Assembly: GCF_003130205.1 (NCBI RefSeq)
Contig: NZ_NRDF01000007.1
Span: 1-64,000, forward strand
Length of the DNA stretch: 64,000 bases
Reading direction: 5' to 3'
Source: Aggregatibacter actinomycetemcomitans
GTDB taxonomy: Bacteria; Pseudomonadota; Gammaproteobacteria; Enterobacterales; Pasteurellaceae
Position numbers and translations under genes: made by a program. The notes beneath the pieces were generated by a model, which searched no databases, had not been told where the DNA came from, and was given only the letters and a program-made list of their open reading frames with translations. Shown here piece after piece: positions 1 to 10,273 of this stretch (position 1 is its first letter; every line of letters begins with the position of its first letter).

Positions 1-44
1 GCCGTACGGTAGGCGCCGGCGTGGTAGCTAAAATTATCAAATAA
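1..44 (+). CDS. tuf: Elongation factor Tu, C-terminal end (partial)
   Basis: Only the last 13 complete codons and the stop are inside the window. From base 3 they read RTVGAGVVAKIIK and then TAA. The RTVGAGVV block is the conserved C-terminus of EF-Tu, the GTPase that delivers aminoacyl-tRNA to the ribosome. The gene starts left of the window. A good terminator follows 27 bases after the stop, so it is not co-transcribed with the sugar transporter genes. Confidence 0.85.
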   Translation, partial: RTVGAGVVAKIIK

Positions 45-70
45 TTGATAAGACAAACCAAAATAAAACT

Positions 71-101
71 GAAAAGGCGTATCGAAAGGTGCGCCTTTTT
101 G
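71..101 (+). terminator. Rho-independent terminator of tuf
   Basis: AAAAGGCG (72-79) pairs with CGCCTTTT (92-99) across a 12-base loop and runs into a T tract. It lies directly after tuf and before the converging end of the sugar-binding protein gene. The A tract on the other side means it could also stop the minus-strand transcript. Confidence 0.85.
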
Positions 102-113
102 TTTGGTATCAAC

Positions 114-1055
114 TCAGTAATTTTTAGATTGTTCTTTATCTACGACGACCGGATCCACATAATAAACAGCCGGAATCTCCTGTTTATTGATTTGTTTTAA
201 CGCATGCTCAATAGCAATAGCTACCTGTTTTTTCGGTAGCTGATCAATAGTATTTTGCATTTTACCTTGTTTTACATATTCAATGGCAAGCGGAATACCG
301 TCATAGCCGGTAACCAGCACTTTGCCAACCAAACCGGCGTTTTCCACAGCGGTAACCGCACCGATTGCCATATTATCGTTAGCGGCAAAAATACCATTAA
401 TATTTGGATTAGCGGTTAAAATATTAGTAGTTACATTAAGCGCTTGCTCGGTTTCCCAATTCGCCGATTGCGACGCCACGATTTTAATCTCCGGATATTC
501 AGCAAAGGCTTTTAATGCACCGCCTTTGCGTTGTTCACCGTTATCAACGCCCGGGATACCTTCCAAAACCGCAACGTTACCTTTTCCACCCAACGCTTCG
601 GCCAGGTTTTTCGCTTCCAGATAGCCACCGTTAAAATTATCTACGCCCACATAATTAAATTTCAGCCCCGCGGCTTCAGCAGCTTTTGCATCAAGACGAA
701 CATCCAGATCAATAATAGGAATCCCTGCTTTTTGTGCTTTTTGGAACGCCGGGATGAAGGCGATAGAATCATTCGGCGTCACAATAATGGCGTCGACTTT
801 TTTTGCTATCATATTTTCGACCAAGCCCACCAATTGTTCCGTAGAATCTTCTTTCTCGGCCACCTGAATAATTAAATCAACATTTTTCTGTTTGGCGGCT
901 TCCTCTGCCCCTTGTTGCATTGAAATAAAATATTCGTTGCTTAGTGTTTTCATTAATAATGCAATCTGCGGTTTATCCGCCGCTACCGCAAGCGTTGGTA
1001 GTGCAGCAAGCAATGCACTGATTTTGAATATGTTTTTTAATAACTTTAATTTCAT
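114..1055 (-). CDS. Sugar ABC transporter, periplasmic binding protein (RbsB-like)
   Basis: A 313-residue periplasmic binding protein of the ribose/galactose-type family (Peripla_BP_4). Residues 1-25 form a signal peptide with a cleavage site after AVA. The mature part has the family's VDAIIVTPND, GVDNFNGG and GIFAANDNMAIGA motifs. The start chosen is the ATG at 1055, with GGGAG 8 bases upstream; a GTG three codons earlier is less well placed. It is transcribed away from the ATPase, permease and kinase genes from a shared 162-base intergenic region. The sugar cannot be read from sequence. The neighbouring L-xylulose-kinase-like gene suggests a pentose or pentulose, which is inference. Confidence 0.9.
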   Translation of the reverse strand: MKLKLLKNIFKISALLAALPTLAVAADKPQIALLMKTLSNEYFISMQQGAEEAAKQKNVDLIIQVAEKEDSTEQLVGLVENMIAKKVDAIIVTPNDSIAFIPAFQKAQKAGIPIIDLDVRLDAKAAEAAGLKFNYVGVDNFNGGYLEAKNLAEALGGKGNVAVLEGIPGVDNGEQRKGGALKAFAEYPEIKIVASQSANWETEQALNVTTNILTANPNINGIFAANDNMAIGAVTAVENAGLVGKVLVTGYDGIPLAIEYVKQGKMQNTIDQLPKKQVAIAIEHALKQINKQEIPAVYYVDPVVVDKEQSKNY

Positions 1056-1217
1056 ATAACACACTCCCTGATTTAAGACTGAATAATTTGTTTCTTGACT
1101 TGAAACCGCTTTAGTTTACTGAGATTCAATGTTGAAAACTGTGAACTTTCTCCCATTTTTTGCATAAAAAATAATCTATTCTATGAACTACTATTTAGCT
1201 GAAACGACGGAGGTTAA
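1056..1217. promoter_or_regulatory. Divergent control region of the sugar transport cluster
   Basis: This spacer separates the binding-protein gene (minus) from the ATPase gene (plus) and must hold both promoters. A possible plus-strand promoter is TTGCAT (1160-1165), a 16-base spacer and TATGAA (1182-1187). The ribosome-binding site GGAGG precedes the ATG at 1218. No regulator gene lies beside the cluster, so the controlling factor is not visible. Confidence 0.4.
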
Positions 1218-2705
1218 ATGAGTGAAAATACAATTTTAGAATTAAAAAATATATCCAAGCGTTTTTTTGGTGTGACCGTACTAGACGACATTCATTTGGA
1301 TATTCGTCAAGGTGAGGTACTTTGCCTGATTGGTGAAAACGGTGCCGGAAAATCCACTTTGTGCAAGATTATTGCCGGTATTTATCATTGTGATGACGGC
1401 GAAATGTTTTATTTAGGCCGAAAATATTCGCCGGACACCGTCAAACAGGCGCAGGAGGCGGGCATCGGGTTTATTCATCAGGAATTGATGCTAGTCCCCA
1501 AATTAACCGTACTGGAAAATATCTTTCTGGGTTTAGAGAAAACCTCCGCTTTCGGGCGTATGAACTGGACGGCTATGCGGGAAAAAACGCAACATATCAT
1601 TAACGAACTGGAACTGGATATAAAGCCGGACGATTTAATTTCCGATTTATCTATCGCTCAGCAACAAATGGTAGAAATCGCTAAAGCGGTATTCAGCGAA
1701 TATAAGATCATTATTTTTGACGAACCGACATCATCCATTTCTCGCAAAAATACCGAGGTATTGTTTAACATTATTCATCAGCTAAAAACGAAAGGCGTGG
1801 CGATGATTTATATTTCACATCGTCTGGAGGAATTCAAATATATTGCTGATCGCGTTACCGTTTTAAGAGATGGACGAATTACGGGAACGATGCGCTATCA
1901 GGATACGTCGCCGGAAGAAATCGTACGTTTGATGGTCGGACGTAAAATTGATTTCAGTAGATACCTGCGTACAGGTTCCTTTAACGAGGAAAAATTACGG
2001 GTGGAAAATTTGCACAGCAAATATATTAAACCGATTTCTTTCAGTGTAAACAAAGGAGAAATACTAGGCTTTGCCGGACTTGTCGGAGCGGGACGAACCG
2101 AAGTACTGAGAGCGATTTATGGTGCGGACGAGGCCGGTGGCAAAATTTATATCGACGGGAAAGAAGTAAAAATCAATTCTCCTGAAGATGCGGTAAAGCA
2201 TAAAATCGGGTTAATTACCGAAGACCGAAAATCTCAAGGTTTGGTACTTGGTATGAGTATTCGGGAAAATATCACACTACCGATTTTAAAACGCTTTTGG
2301 CGTAAATTTTATCTGGATAAAAAACAAGAACGGAGAGTCGCTGAAGAAAACAGAACCAAACTCCATATCGTTTCTCACGATCAGGAACAGCAAACTAAAA
2401 CCTTATCCGGCGGCAATCAGCAGAAAGTGATTCTGGCTCGCTGGTTGGAAAGCGAAGTGGATATTTTATTTTTTGATGAACCGACTCGCGGCATTGATAT
2501 CGGAGCAAAATCGGAAATTTATGATTTAATGCGCCAATTTACCGAAAGCGGTGGCACCATCGTGATGGTATCGTCGGATTTACCGGAATTAATCACCATC
2601 TCCGATCGCGTCGTAGTAATGCGTAACGGTGAAAAGATAAAAGAAATCGCCAATCGCACCGAAATTACGGAAGAAAATTTAATGCGCCTGATGATAGGTA
2701 TTTAG
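1218..2705 (+). CDS. Sugar ABC transporter, duplicated ATP-binding protein (RbsA-like)
   Basis: A 495-residue protein with two ATP-binding cassettes in tandem, the layout of RbsA/MglA/XylG. The first half has Walker A GENGAGKSTL (about residues 39-48), the Q-loop FIHQE and Walker B IIIFDEPTSS. The second half has a degenerate Walker A (GLVGAGRTE), an intact signature LSGGNQQKV and Walker B ILFFDEPTRGID. Such asymmetry is normal for this family. It sits on the cytoplasmic face and powers import through the permease 15 bases downstream. GGAGG lies 6 bases before the ATG. Confidence 0.93.
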   Translation: MSENTILELKNISKRFFGVTVLDDIHLDIRQGEVLCLIGENGAGKSTLCKIIAGIYHCDDGEMFYLGRKYSPDTVKQAQEAGIGFIHQELMLVPKLTVLENIFLGLEKTSAFGRMNWTAMREKTQHIINELELDIKPDDLISDLSIAQQQMVEIAKAVFSEYKIIIFDEPTSSISRKNTEVLFNIIHQLKTKGVAMIYISHRLEEFKYIADRVTVLRDGRITGTMRYQDTSPEEIVRLMVGRKIDFSRYLRTGSFNEEKLRVENLHSKYIKPISFSVNKGEILGFAGLVGAGRTEVLRAIYGADEAGGKIYIDGKEVKINSPEDAVKHKIGLITEDRKSQGLVLGMSIRENITLPILKRFWRKFYLDKKQERRVAEENRTKLHIVSHDQEQQTKTLSGGNQQKVILARWLESEVDILFFDEPTRGIDIGAKSEIYDLMRQFTESGGTIVMVSSDLPELITISDRVVVMRNGEKIKEIANRTEITEENLMRLMIGI

Positions 2706-2720
2706 AATAAGGATGACACT

Positions 2721-3749
2721 ATGTTTTCATTGAAAAAAATAATCTCCAAATTAGGAATCGGGTTAGTTTTATTGTTCATGATTTTAGGGATGTCTTTCAC
2801 ATCGGAAGCCTTTTTATCGACTAACAATATTTTTAATATCCTATTACAAGTATCCGTCATTTGCGTGATCTCCGTCGGTATGACTTACGTCATTCTAACC
2901 GGCGGTATTGACTTATCGGTAGGCTCTATCGTCGCATTGAGCGCTGTTTGTTTGGGATTATTCACCCATTGGGGAGTAGCTCTTTTAGGTGAAAATCCGA
3001 CGGAACTTATGCTTTCGATCGTTGTGATGGTATCCGTGCTTGGCTCCATCGGAGTCGGAGCCTTATGCGGGTATGTAAACGGTGTGATTATCGTTTACGG
3101 CAAGGTTACTTCGTTTATTACTACATTAGGCATGATGGGAATTGCACGAGGGCTGGCACTCACGCTGTCTAACGGTAAAACCATCTATAATTTTCCCGAG
3201 GCATTACGTTTTTTTGGTAACGGGCGATTGAATATAACGGATGGCTTTGGTATTCCGATACCGGTAATCATTGCTTTAATCGTCGTATTAATCAGCTTTT
3301 ACATCTTAACCCAAACCGTTTTTGGACGGCAGGTTTATGCACTTGGCGGTAATCGTGAAGCGGTGAGATTATCCGGCATTAACGTGAATAAACTGGAAAT
3401 TAAGACCTACGTGATTAACGGTGCGCTGGCGGCGATCGGAGCGGTAATTCTGGTAGGGCGGTTAAATGCTGCACAACCTATCGCCGGAACAGGCTATGAA
3501 CTGGATGCCATTGCTGCAACGGTAATCGGTGGAACCAGTTTGATGGGCGGCGTCGGTTCGGTGATCAGCACTTCCATTGGCGCGCTGATTATGGGCGTGC
3601 TGCAAAACGGACTAACGCTTCTGAACGTCACCTCATATCTGCAACGTTTGATTATCGGTCTGGTTATCATTCTTGCCGTATTTCTTGACCAGTTGCGCCG
3701 CGGAGAAGTTTCCATCGGTCGTTTAAGACGTATTTTCTTCAGAGAGTAA
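2721..3749 (+). CDS. Sugar ABC transporter permease (RbsC-like)
   Basis: A 342-residue, very hydrophobic inner-membrane protein of the BPD_transp_2 family with about eight to ten membrane spans. Family motifs include LTGGIDLSVGS near residue 60 and DAIAATVIGGTSLMGGVG near residues 262-279, the cytoplasmic loop that contacts the ATPase. AAGGATGA gives a ribosome-binding site. The kinase gene starts five bases after its stop, so ATPase, permease and kinase form one operon. Confidence 0.93.
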   Translation: MFSLKKIISKLGIGLVLLFMILGMSFTSEAFLSTNNIFNILLQVSVICVISVGMTYVILTGGIDLSVGSIVALSAVCLGLFTHWGVALLGENPTELMLSIVVMVSVLGSIGVGALCGYVNGVIIVYGKVTSFITTLGMMGIARGLALTLSNGKTIYNFPEALRFFGNGRLNITDGFGIPIPVIIALIVVLISFYILTQTVFGRQVYALGGNREAVRLSGINVNKLEIKTYVINGALAAIGAVILVGRLNAAQPIAGTGYELDAIAATVIGGTSLMGGVGSVISTSIGALIMGVLQNGLTLLNVTSYLQRLIIGLVIILAVFLDQLRRGEVSIGRLRRIFFRE

Positions 3750-3754
3750 CGAGT

Positions 3755-5212
3755 ATGCATTATTATTTAGGCATTGACTGCGGAGGTACTTTTATCAAAG
3801 CCGCGCTTTTTGATCAAACGGGAAGAATCCACGCCTGCGAAAGAGAAAGCCTCAGTGTAATAAGCGAGCAGGCGGGCTATGCCGAACGGGATATGGACGA
3901 GCTCTGGCGGGCATGCGCCAATGTTATTCGCGCTACCATAAAACACAGCAAAATTGAACCGCACTTTATTAAAAGCGTCGGCATTTCCGCCCAAGGCAAA
4001 GGCGCTTTTTTACTGGACAAAGAAAATAAACCGCTAGGACGGGCAATTCTGTCTTCCGATCAACGCTCGCAACCCATTGTTAAACGCTGGCAGCAAGAAG
4101 GGTTGGAAAAGAAAGTTTATCCACTTTCCCATCAAGGATTATGGACAGGTCATCCTGTTTCTATTTTACGCTGGTTGAAAGAAAACCAACCGCAACGTTA
4201 TTATGCGATCAATAAGTTACTCATGTCGCACGATTACCTGCGCTTTTGTTTAACCGGTGAATTGTATTGCGAAGAGAGTAATATTTCGGAAAGTAATTTA
4301 TACAATATGGCAATAGGAAATTATGAACCCGAATTGGCTCGATTGCTAGGCATTGAAGAAATCATAGATAAACTACCGCCCATTGTAAAACCGAATCAAA
4401 TTGCAGGCTATGTCACGCAACAAGCGGCTCACCAATGCGGTTTGGCAGTTGGAACGGCGGTAGTCGGCGGTGTATTTGATGTCACAGCAATGACCTTATG
4501 TTTGACAGATGATAATGACGAAACCAAATTAAACGTGCTGTTAGGCACTTGGTCAATTGTTACAGGAATTACCCATACGATTGATGAAAGCCAAACCCTA
4601 CCATTCGCCCACGGACGTTATGTCGAACAAAATACCTTCTTGATTCAGGAAGCAAGTCCGACTTCTGCCGGTAATCTGGAGTGGTTCATCAAGCAATGGA
4701 ATTTAACTTATCATCAGACAAATCAAATAGTAGAAGCATTACCGCCGGCACAAAGTGCGGTCATTTTCATCCCATTTTTATACGGAACCAATGCCAAATT
4801 GGGCATGACTGCCGGATTCTATGGCATGCAAGCCCATCACACTTTGGCACATTTACTGCAAGCGGTATATGAAGGCGTATTATTCAGCCTCATGACACAT
4901 TTAGCCTGGATGTATCAACGTTTTCCTCACGTACAACGATTGCGCGTAACAGGCGGCCCGGTAAAATCACCTGTTTGGTTACAAATGTTGGCAGATTTCA
5001 GCGGAAAAACGCTGGAAGTACTGCAAACGGAAGAAGTCGGCTGCTTAGGCGCGGCTTTAATGGCCGCGGAAGGAATCAGTCACGAAGCATCCGCTTTAAA
5101 ACGGAATCAACAGTTAAAAATTATTCGTCCTAATCCCGCTTATTTCGACGCATATCAACAGAAATATCAGCAATATTGCAAGCTGGTTAGCCTACTAAGC
5201 GAAATGGCATAA
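3755..5212 (+). CDS. lyxK: FGGY carbohydrate kinase, probable L-xylulose kinase
   Basis: A 485-residue FGGY-family kinase. The N-terminal phosphate-binding motif is GIDCGGTFIKAALFD (residues 6-20). The FGGY signature region near residue 390 includes RVTGGPVKSPVWLQMLADF, followed by GCLGAALMA. From memory it most resembles LyxK of enteric bacteria and H. influenzae (ISAQGKGAFLLDK, SHDYLRFCLTGELYCEE), which phosphorylates L-xylulose. It is the last gene of the transporter operon, so the imported sugar is probably trapped by phosphorylation. No isomerase, epimerase or aldolase is adjacent, so the rest of the pathway must lie elsewhere. The exact substrate is not certain. Confidence 0.75.
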   Translation: MHYYLGIDCGGTFIKAALFDQTGRIHACERESLSVISEQAGYAERDMDELWRACANVIRATIKHSKIEPHFIKSVGISAQGKGAFLLDKENKPLGRAILSSDQRSQPIVKRWQQEGLEKKVYPLSHQGLWTGHPVSILRWLKENQPQRYYAINKLLMSHDYLRFCLTGELYCEESNISESNLYNMAIGNYEPELARLLGIEEIIDKLPPIVKPNQIAGYVTQQAAHQCGLAVGTAVVGGVFDVTAMTLCLTDDNDETKLNVLLGTWSIVTGITHTIDESQTLPFAHGRYVEQNTFLIQEASPTSAGNLEWFIKQWNLTYHQTNQIVEALPPAQSAVIFIPFLYGTNAKLGMTAGFYGMQAHHTLAHLLQAVYEGVLFSLMTHLAWMYQRFPHVQRLRVTGGPVKSPVWLQMLADFSGKTLEVLQTEEVGCLGAALMAAEGISHEASALKRNQQLKIIRPNPAYFDAYQQKYQQYCKLVSLLSEMA

Positions 5213-5262
5213 AGTGCGATCAACAACATTTCAATTATTCTCAGGATGCTTCGGGCATATCC

Positions 5263-7578
5263 TTACCGCTTCCAATTCTTCAACGCGTCGGCAAATGCGT
5301 TACCCATGGCGTTATTGGATTTTGGGTTATTACGTTCTTGGCGGGAACCGTTAGCGCGCGGTTTTGCCGATAAAGTGCGGTCAGATTTGCCGTCGTTTTT
5401 CACCGCACTTTCATCCAGGCGCATAGTCAACGCAATACGGCGACGCGCGACATCCACTTCCAACACTTTCACTTTGACCACATCGCCGGTTTTCACCACT
5501 TGGTGCGGATCTTCCACGAATTTATCACTTAAGGAAGAAATATGCACCAAACCGTCTTGGTGAACACCAATGTCCACAAAGGCGCCGAAATTGGTGACGT
5601 TAGTTACTGTCCCTTCTAAAATCATGCCCGCTTTTAAGTCGGTAATCTCTTCCACACCATCGGCGAAAGTCGCGGTTTTAAATTCACCGCGCGGGTCACG
5701 CCCCGGTTTTTCCAATTCTTTAAAAATGTCCTGCACCGTCGGCAGCCCGAATTGTTCATCGGTGAACTGTTTCGCATCAAGCTGACGCACCAAACCAGCA
5801 TTGCCCATTAAATCCTGAATGGATTGCTCCGTCGCCTGCAAGATTTTTTCTACGACAGGATAAGCTTCCGGGTGCACGCCTGAGGCATCCAATGGATTAT
5901 CGCCTGCCGCAATGCGCATAAAGCCGGCGCATTGTTCAAAGGCTTTCGGCCCCAAACGCGGCACTTTTTTCAATTGTTCGCGGCTGTCGAAACGCCCGTT
6001 TTCATCACGATACGCCACAATATTTTGCGCAATGGTTTTGGTCATTCCCGCCACGCGCGCCAACAACGGCACGGAAGCAGTATTCAAATCCACGCCCACG
6101 GCATTCACACAATCTTCTACCACCGCGTCCAATTTGCGGGCTAATTGGCTTTGATTCACATCATGTTGATATTGCCCTACACCAATGGCTTTCGGTTCGA
6201 TTTTTACCAACTCCGCCAACGGGTCCTGCAAACGGCGGGCGATTGATACCGCACCACGCAACGACACGTCCAATTCCGGGAATTCCTGCGCCGCCAGTTC
6301 GGAAGCGGAATACACGGAAGCGCCCGCTTCATTCACCACCACCGTTTGCGGTTTATTCTCTTTAATTTCTTTAATCACGTCTTTGGCAAAACGCTCCGTC
6401 TCACGGGAAGCGGTGCCGTTACCGATGGCGATTAATTCCACATTATGTTGCTTAATTAATTGGAAAATGGACAACATGGCGCGCTCCATCTGCCCTGTGT
6501 GTGGATAAATGGTGTCCGTTGCCAATAATTTACCAGTGTTATCCACCACCGCCACTTTCACGCCGGTGCGCAAGCCCGGGTCCAGCCCCATGGTATTTTT
6601 CGCCCCTGCCGGTGCCGCCATCAAAAGTGCGGTCAGATTTCGGGCAAAAACGTCAATGGCTTCCTCTTCCGCTTTCTCACGCAAGGTTGCCATGAGCTCC
6701 GTTTCTAAATGCAATGCCACCTTGATTTTCCATGTCCAGGCGATCACCTGCTTACGCCATTTGTCTGCCGGCTGTCCGCTGAAACGTACGCCGAGATAAT
6801 CGCGAATAATCTCTTCACAATAACTTTGACGGCTGCCTTCTTCCGCGTCAGGATCGGCATTTAAACTTAGCTGCAAAATCCCTTCGTTACGCCCACGGAA
6901 CATTGCCAGCGCACGGTGTGAAGGCACATTTTTGAACAATTCCTGATGGTCGAAATAATCCTGGAATTTCGCCCCTTCCGTCTCCTTGCCTTCAATGACT
7001 CTGGAAACCAACAGCGCATTCTTACTTAAGTAATCACGCACTTTCGCTAGTAAGCCGGCGTCCTCGGCGAAACGTTCCATTAAAATGTAACGGGTGCCGT
7101 CCAGTGCCGCTTTGCTGTCGGCAACGCCTTTCTCCGCATTAATGAATTCCTTTGCCGCCGATTCCGGATCGGCTTTCGGCTCGTTCCAAAGTAAGTCCGC
7201 CAACGGCTCAAGCCCGGCTTCAATGGCGATTTGTCCTTTGGTACGAAGTTTTGGTTTAAACGGCAAATATAAATCTTCCAACTCGGTTTTGCTTTGCGTA
7301 GCTTGGATTTTCTCGCGCAGCTCGTCCGTTAACTTGCCTTGCTCCTCAATGGATTTTAAAATGGTCTGGCGGCGTTCTTCCAGTTCACGCAAATAAATTA
7401 AACGGGTTTCAAAATGACGCAATTGGGTGTCGTCCAGCCCGCCGGTGGCTTCTTTACGGTAACGGGCGATAAATGGAATGGTGTTGCCATCGTCTAACAG
7501 TTGAATGGCGGCGAGAATTTTGTTATCACGCACATTCAATTCCTGCGCAATAAGTCGGCTGATTTGTTGGTTTAACAT
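5263..7578 (-). CDS. tex: Tex, S1-domain RNA-binding transcription accessory protein
   Basis: A 771-residue protein, the usual Tex length. It has the N-terminal helical Tex region, a YqgF/RNase-H-like domain beginning near [16 protein letters not shown] (about residue 330), helix-hairpin-helix segments around [12 protein letters not shown], and a C-terminal S1 domain (about 650-720, [20 protein letters not shown]). Tex binds nucleic acid and affects transcription; its exact role is unsettled. In enterics and Haemophilus tex lies next to greB. Here the intact copy is 4 kb from greB, and a decayed piece of a second copy lies beside greB (11222-11569). It converges with the sugar kinase gene. 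Confidence 0.95.
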   Translation of the reverse strand: MLNQQISRLIAQELNVRDNKILAAIQLLDDGNTIPFIARYRKEATGGLDDTQLRHFETRLIYLRELEERRQTILKSIEEQGKLTDELREKIQATQSKTELEDLYLPFKPKLRTKGQIAIEAGLEPLADLLWNEPKADPESAAKEFINAEKGVADSKAALDGTRYILMERFAEDAGLLAKVRDYLSKNALLVSRVIEGKETEGAKFQDYFDHQELFKNVPSHRALAMFRGRNEGILQLSLNADPDAEEGSRQSYCEEIIRDYLGVRFSGQPADKWRKQVIAWTWKIKVALHLETELMATLREKAEEEAIDVFARNLTALLMAAPAGAKNTMGLDPGLRTGVKVAVVDNTGKLLATDTIYPHTGQMERAMLSIFQLIKQHNVELIAIGNGTASRETERFAKDVIKEIKENKPQTVVVNEAGASVYSASELAAQEFPELDVSLRGAVSIARRLQDPLAELVKIEPKAIGVGQYQHDVNQSQLARKLDAVVEDCVNAVGVDLNTASVPLLARVAGMTKTIAQNIVAYRDENGRFDSREQLKKVPRLGPKAFEQCAGFMRIAAGDNPLDASGVHPEAYPVVEKILQATEQSIQDLMGNAGLVRQLDAKQFTDEQFGLPTVQDIFKELEKPGRDPRGEFKTATFADGVEEITDLKAGMILEGTVTNVTNFGAFVDIGVHQDGLVHISSLSDKFVEDPHQVVKTGDVVKVKVLEVDVARRRIALTMRLDESAVKNDGKSDRTLSAKPRANGSRQERNNPKSNNAMGNAFADALKNWKR

Positions 7579-7795
7579 GATATGTACTTCTTAGTAATGA
7601 AAAAAACGGGCATAGCATACTGTTTTTGGACAAGAGGCTCAAATGTTTGTTTTACCACCTCCGCATTGCTAATTCAGTGTGACAATAGAATAATGATTTC
7701 GTTCTAAAACCACTCAATTCAGAAAATGGGATCGTTAAAATTTTCATACTTAACAAAATTAATCGCAAATTAACCGCACTTTTTCATATCACGGA

Positions 7796-8683
7796 TTATT
7801 TAAGTATGTTCAACAGTCCAATAAATCGCCCAATTGCCGATGAAAGACGTTTTTCTTTATGGTAAATATAATTTATCCCACGTTTAAATTGAAAACCGTC
7901 TAATTCCACAGTCTTCAACATACCCATTTTCAGTTCGTTTTCAACGGAAAATCGAGAAATAATGGAAACCCCTAATCCATTCATTACACAACGTTTAATA
8001 CCTTCTAAACTATTAATTTCCATAAATTTAAGCATAGAAATCTGATCTTTTGAAAATTGTTGTAAAAGAAATTTTCGGGTTTGGGAATTCTTCGGTTTAA
8101 TGATAAATAATTCGTCACAAAGTTGCTCAAAACAACAAGATTCATGTGCGGCCAACACATGATCAGGAGGAACAATCAAAATCAGTTCATCAGACAAAAA
8201 ACGATTAACATCATATTTTTGCGGATCAAAATAAATTTGGTCGGACATAATAATAAAGTCAATGGAATGATTCTCCAGCCCCTGAATCAGCTGTTGGGAA
8301 GAAAGAATTTCAAGACGAAGTTCTACATTCGGTGATAATTTTCGATACTCTGCAATAACCTGCGGTAACAAATAAACACCGACAAAATGGCTTGCGCCGA
8401 TAATAATCTTGCCATAATTAGGATCATCATATTGATGTAGGTGCTCCACTGACATTTCTAAGGTGCTAATTATCTGTTCCACATAACTATAAAAAATTTT
8501 ACCTTGTTCTGTTAGATATAAGCGGTTGTTGATCCGCTCAAAAAGTACAGTATTTAGGGCCTCTTCCAATTTGCGGATTTTTATACTCACCGCAGGTTGT
8601 GTACAAAACAAACGCTTCGATGTTTCAGTCACACTCAAACAATCGGCAAGCACAATAAATGTCTTTAATTGGTTTATATTCAT
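7796..8683 (-). CDS. LysR-family transcriptional regulator
   Basis: A 295-residue LysR-type regulator. The N-terminal winged helix is clear (MNINQLKTFIVLADCLSVTE, then FCTQPAVSIKIRKLEE), followed by a LysR substrate-binding domain from about residue 90. It is divergent from the DASS transporter gene with 109 bases between the start codons, the classic arrangement for a LysR protein controlling its neighbour. The effector is unknown; a carboxylate carried by the transporter is the simplest guess. Confidence 0.9.
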   Translation of the reverse strand: MNINQLKTFIVLADCLSVTETSKRLFCTQPAVSIKIRKLEEALNTVLFERINNRLYLTEQGKIFYSYVEQIISTLEMSVEHLHQYDDPNYGKIIIGASHFVGVYLLPQVIAEYRKLSPNVELRLEILSSQQLIQGLENHSIDFIIMSDQIYFDPQKYDVNRFLSDELILIVPPDHVLAAHESCCFEQLCDELFIIKPKNSQTRKFLLQQFSKDQISMLKFMEINSLEGIKRCVMNGLGVSIISRFSVENELKMGMLKTVELDGFQFKRGINYIYHKEKRLSSAIGRFIGLLNILK

Positions 8684-8792
8684 ATAATTCCATTAAATTA
8701 TTTTATGATCCCTATAGGATAATACAATTATTCGTCATGAAATGAAATCACTATAATCGGCATTGACAGATCATTATAAGGAGCTATAGGTT

Positions 8793-10262
8793 ATGAACAA
8801 AGCTATTCAGACTACCCCAATAGAGAGTAAAGAAAAGAATAAGCTTCTCAAACAATTAGGTATTCCTCTGGCGCTTGTCATCTTACTACTTTTAATGTGG
8901 ATGCCTACCCCGGAGGGGCTAGCCATTCAGGGGCAAAAATCCATTGCAATTTTTGCTAGCGCCTTGATTTTGTGGGTGTGTGGTTCTATTCCCATTTATT
9001 TGACCTCAATGATTGTCATCATCTTATTATCACTCACCCAAACTGTGGAAAAAGATAAACTTGTTTTTGCCACATTAGGCTATGATGTGATTTGGTTAAT
9101 GGTATCGGCATTTGTTCTCACCTCAGCTATGATCAAATCGAATATTGCCCGCCGTTTTGCGCTTTGGATGATTACTCATTTTGGACAAACACCGAAAAAA
9201 GCCTTATTTGTGCTCGTATTAATTAATTTTATACTTGTTTTCTTTGTTCCTTCAACAACAGCACGAGCCTCATTAATGGTTCCTATTTGCTTAATTCTTT
9301 TAGAAATTTACAAAGCCATGCCAGGCGAAAGCAATTTTGGACGATTAATGATGTTACAAGGTGTACAGGCCGATGCGATTGCTACATCGGGTGTGATGAC
9401 AGGTACTGCTGCCAACATTATTGCTGTTGGTTTTATCAATAGCCAAGCAAACGGCGATATCGGTTATATTGACTGGGTAATTGCCTCCTTCCCTATTGCC
9501 TTTATATCCATGATGATTTCTTTCATGGTAGGCTTTAAATTATTTTCTATTAAAAAGGAAACACAATTCATTGAGGCATTGGGGCTCTTACAGGCGGAAT
9601 TCAAAAAACTGGGTAAATTCACCTTAGATGAGAAGAAAGCCATGGTAATCTTCTTGCTCACCGTAGTGTTATGGGCAACAGAAGATTATCAAAAAATCTT
9701 ATTTGGTTTCAAAATCAGTGTATATATGACTGCCGTTATTGCAGCCGTACTGTGCTTAATGCCTAAAATTGGATTACTAACCTGGAATGAAGCAAAAATC
9801 AAATGGGATTTAATGCTATTTGCTGCCGGTGCTTACGCCGCAGGAAATACGCTTGAGTCAACCAAAGGTGCTCAATGGATTATGGATAAAATTGTTCATG
9901 GATTGGGTTTAGAGAGCATGAATCATACCTTCGTCTATGTCGCTGTCATTTTTATTTGTATGTATAGTCACCTGATCTTCACCAGTAAAACCGTGCGAAC
10001 TACGATTCTAATTCCATCTATTATCGCATTGGCCCAATCTTTAGGGATAAATCCGGTGACACTCGCACTCTCAGCATCATTTACTCTTACCTACACTATA
10101 ACCTTACCGCCACATTCTAAGGTAAATACCATTTATTTTGCTACCGGCTATTTCAGTGTATTAGATCAGATGAAGTATGGCTTAATCACCTGTTTCATTA
10201 GTGCCTGCATGATCTGCCTGGCAACCTTTACATGGTTCCAATTACTCGGATACGGTTTATAA
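8793..10262 (+). CDS. DASS-family sodium/dicarboxylate-type anion symporter
   Basis: A 489-residue inner-membrane protein with about 11-13 membrane spans, related to the CitT/TtdT/INDY group (divalent anion:sodium symporters). Family-specific patches are FVPSTTARASLMVPI (about residues 151-165) and SGVMTGTAANIIAVGF (about 200-215), which correspond to the two substrate- and sodium-binding hairpins. AAGGAG precedes the ATG. The stop is followed 11 bases later by a phosphatase gene, so the two are probably co-transcribed. The transported acid cannot be assigned from sequence. Confidence 0.87.
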   Translation: MNKAIQTTPIESKEKNKLLKQLGIPLALVILLLLMWMPTPEGLAIQGQKSIAIFASALILWVCGSIPIYLTSMIVIILLSLTQTVEKDKLVFATLGYDVIWLMVSAFVLTSAMIKSNIARRFALWMITHFGQTPKKALFVLVLINFILVFFVPSTTARASLMVPICLILLEIYKAMPGESNFGRLMMLQGVQADAIATSGVMTGTAANIIAVGFINSQANGDIGYIDWVIASFPIAFISMMISFMVGFKLFSIKKETQFIEALGLLQAEFKKLGKFTLDEKKAMVIFLLTVVLWATEDYQKILFGFKISVYMTAVIAAVLCLMPKIGLLTWNEAKIKWDLMLFAAGAYAAGNTLESTKGAQWIMDKIVHGLGLESMNHTFVYVAVIFICMYSHLIFTSKTVRTTILIPSIIALAQSLGINPVTLALSASFTLTYTITLPPHSKVNTIYFATGYFSVLDQMKYGLITCFISACMICLATFTWFQLLGYGL

Positions 10263-10273
10263 GGAAAAATAAA

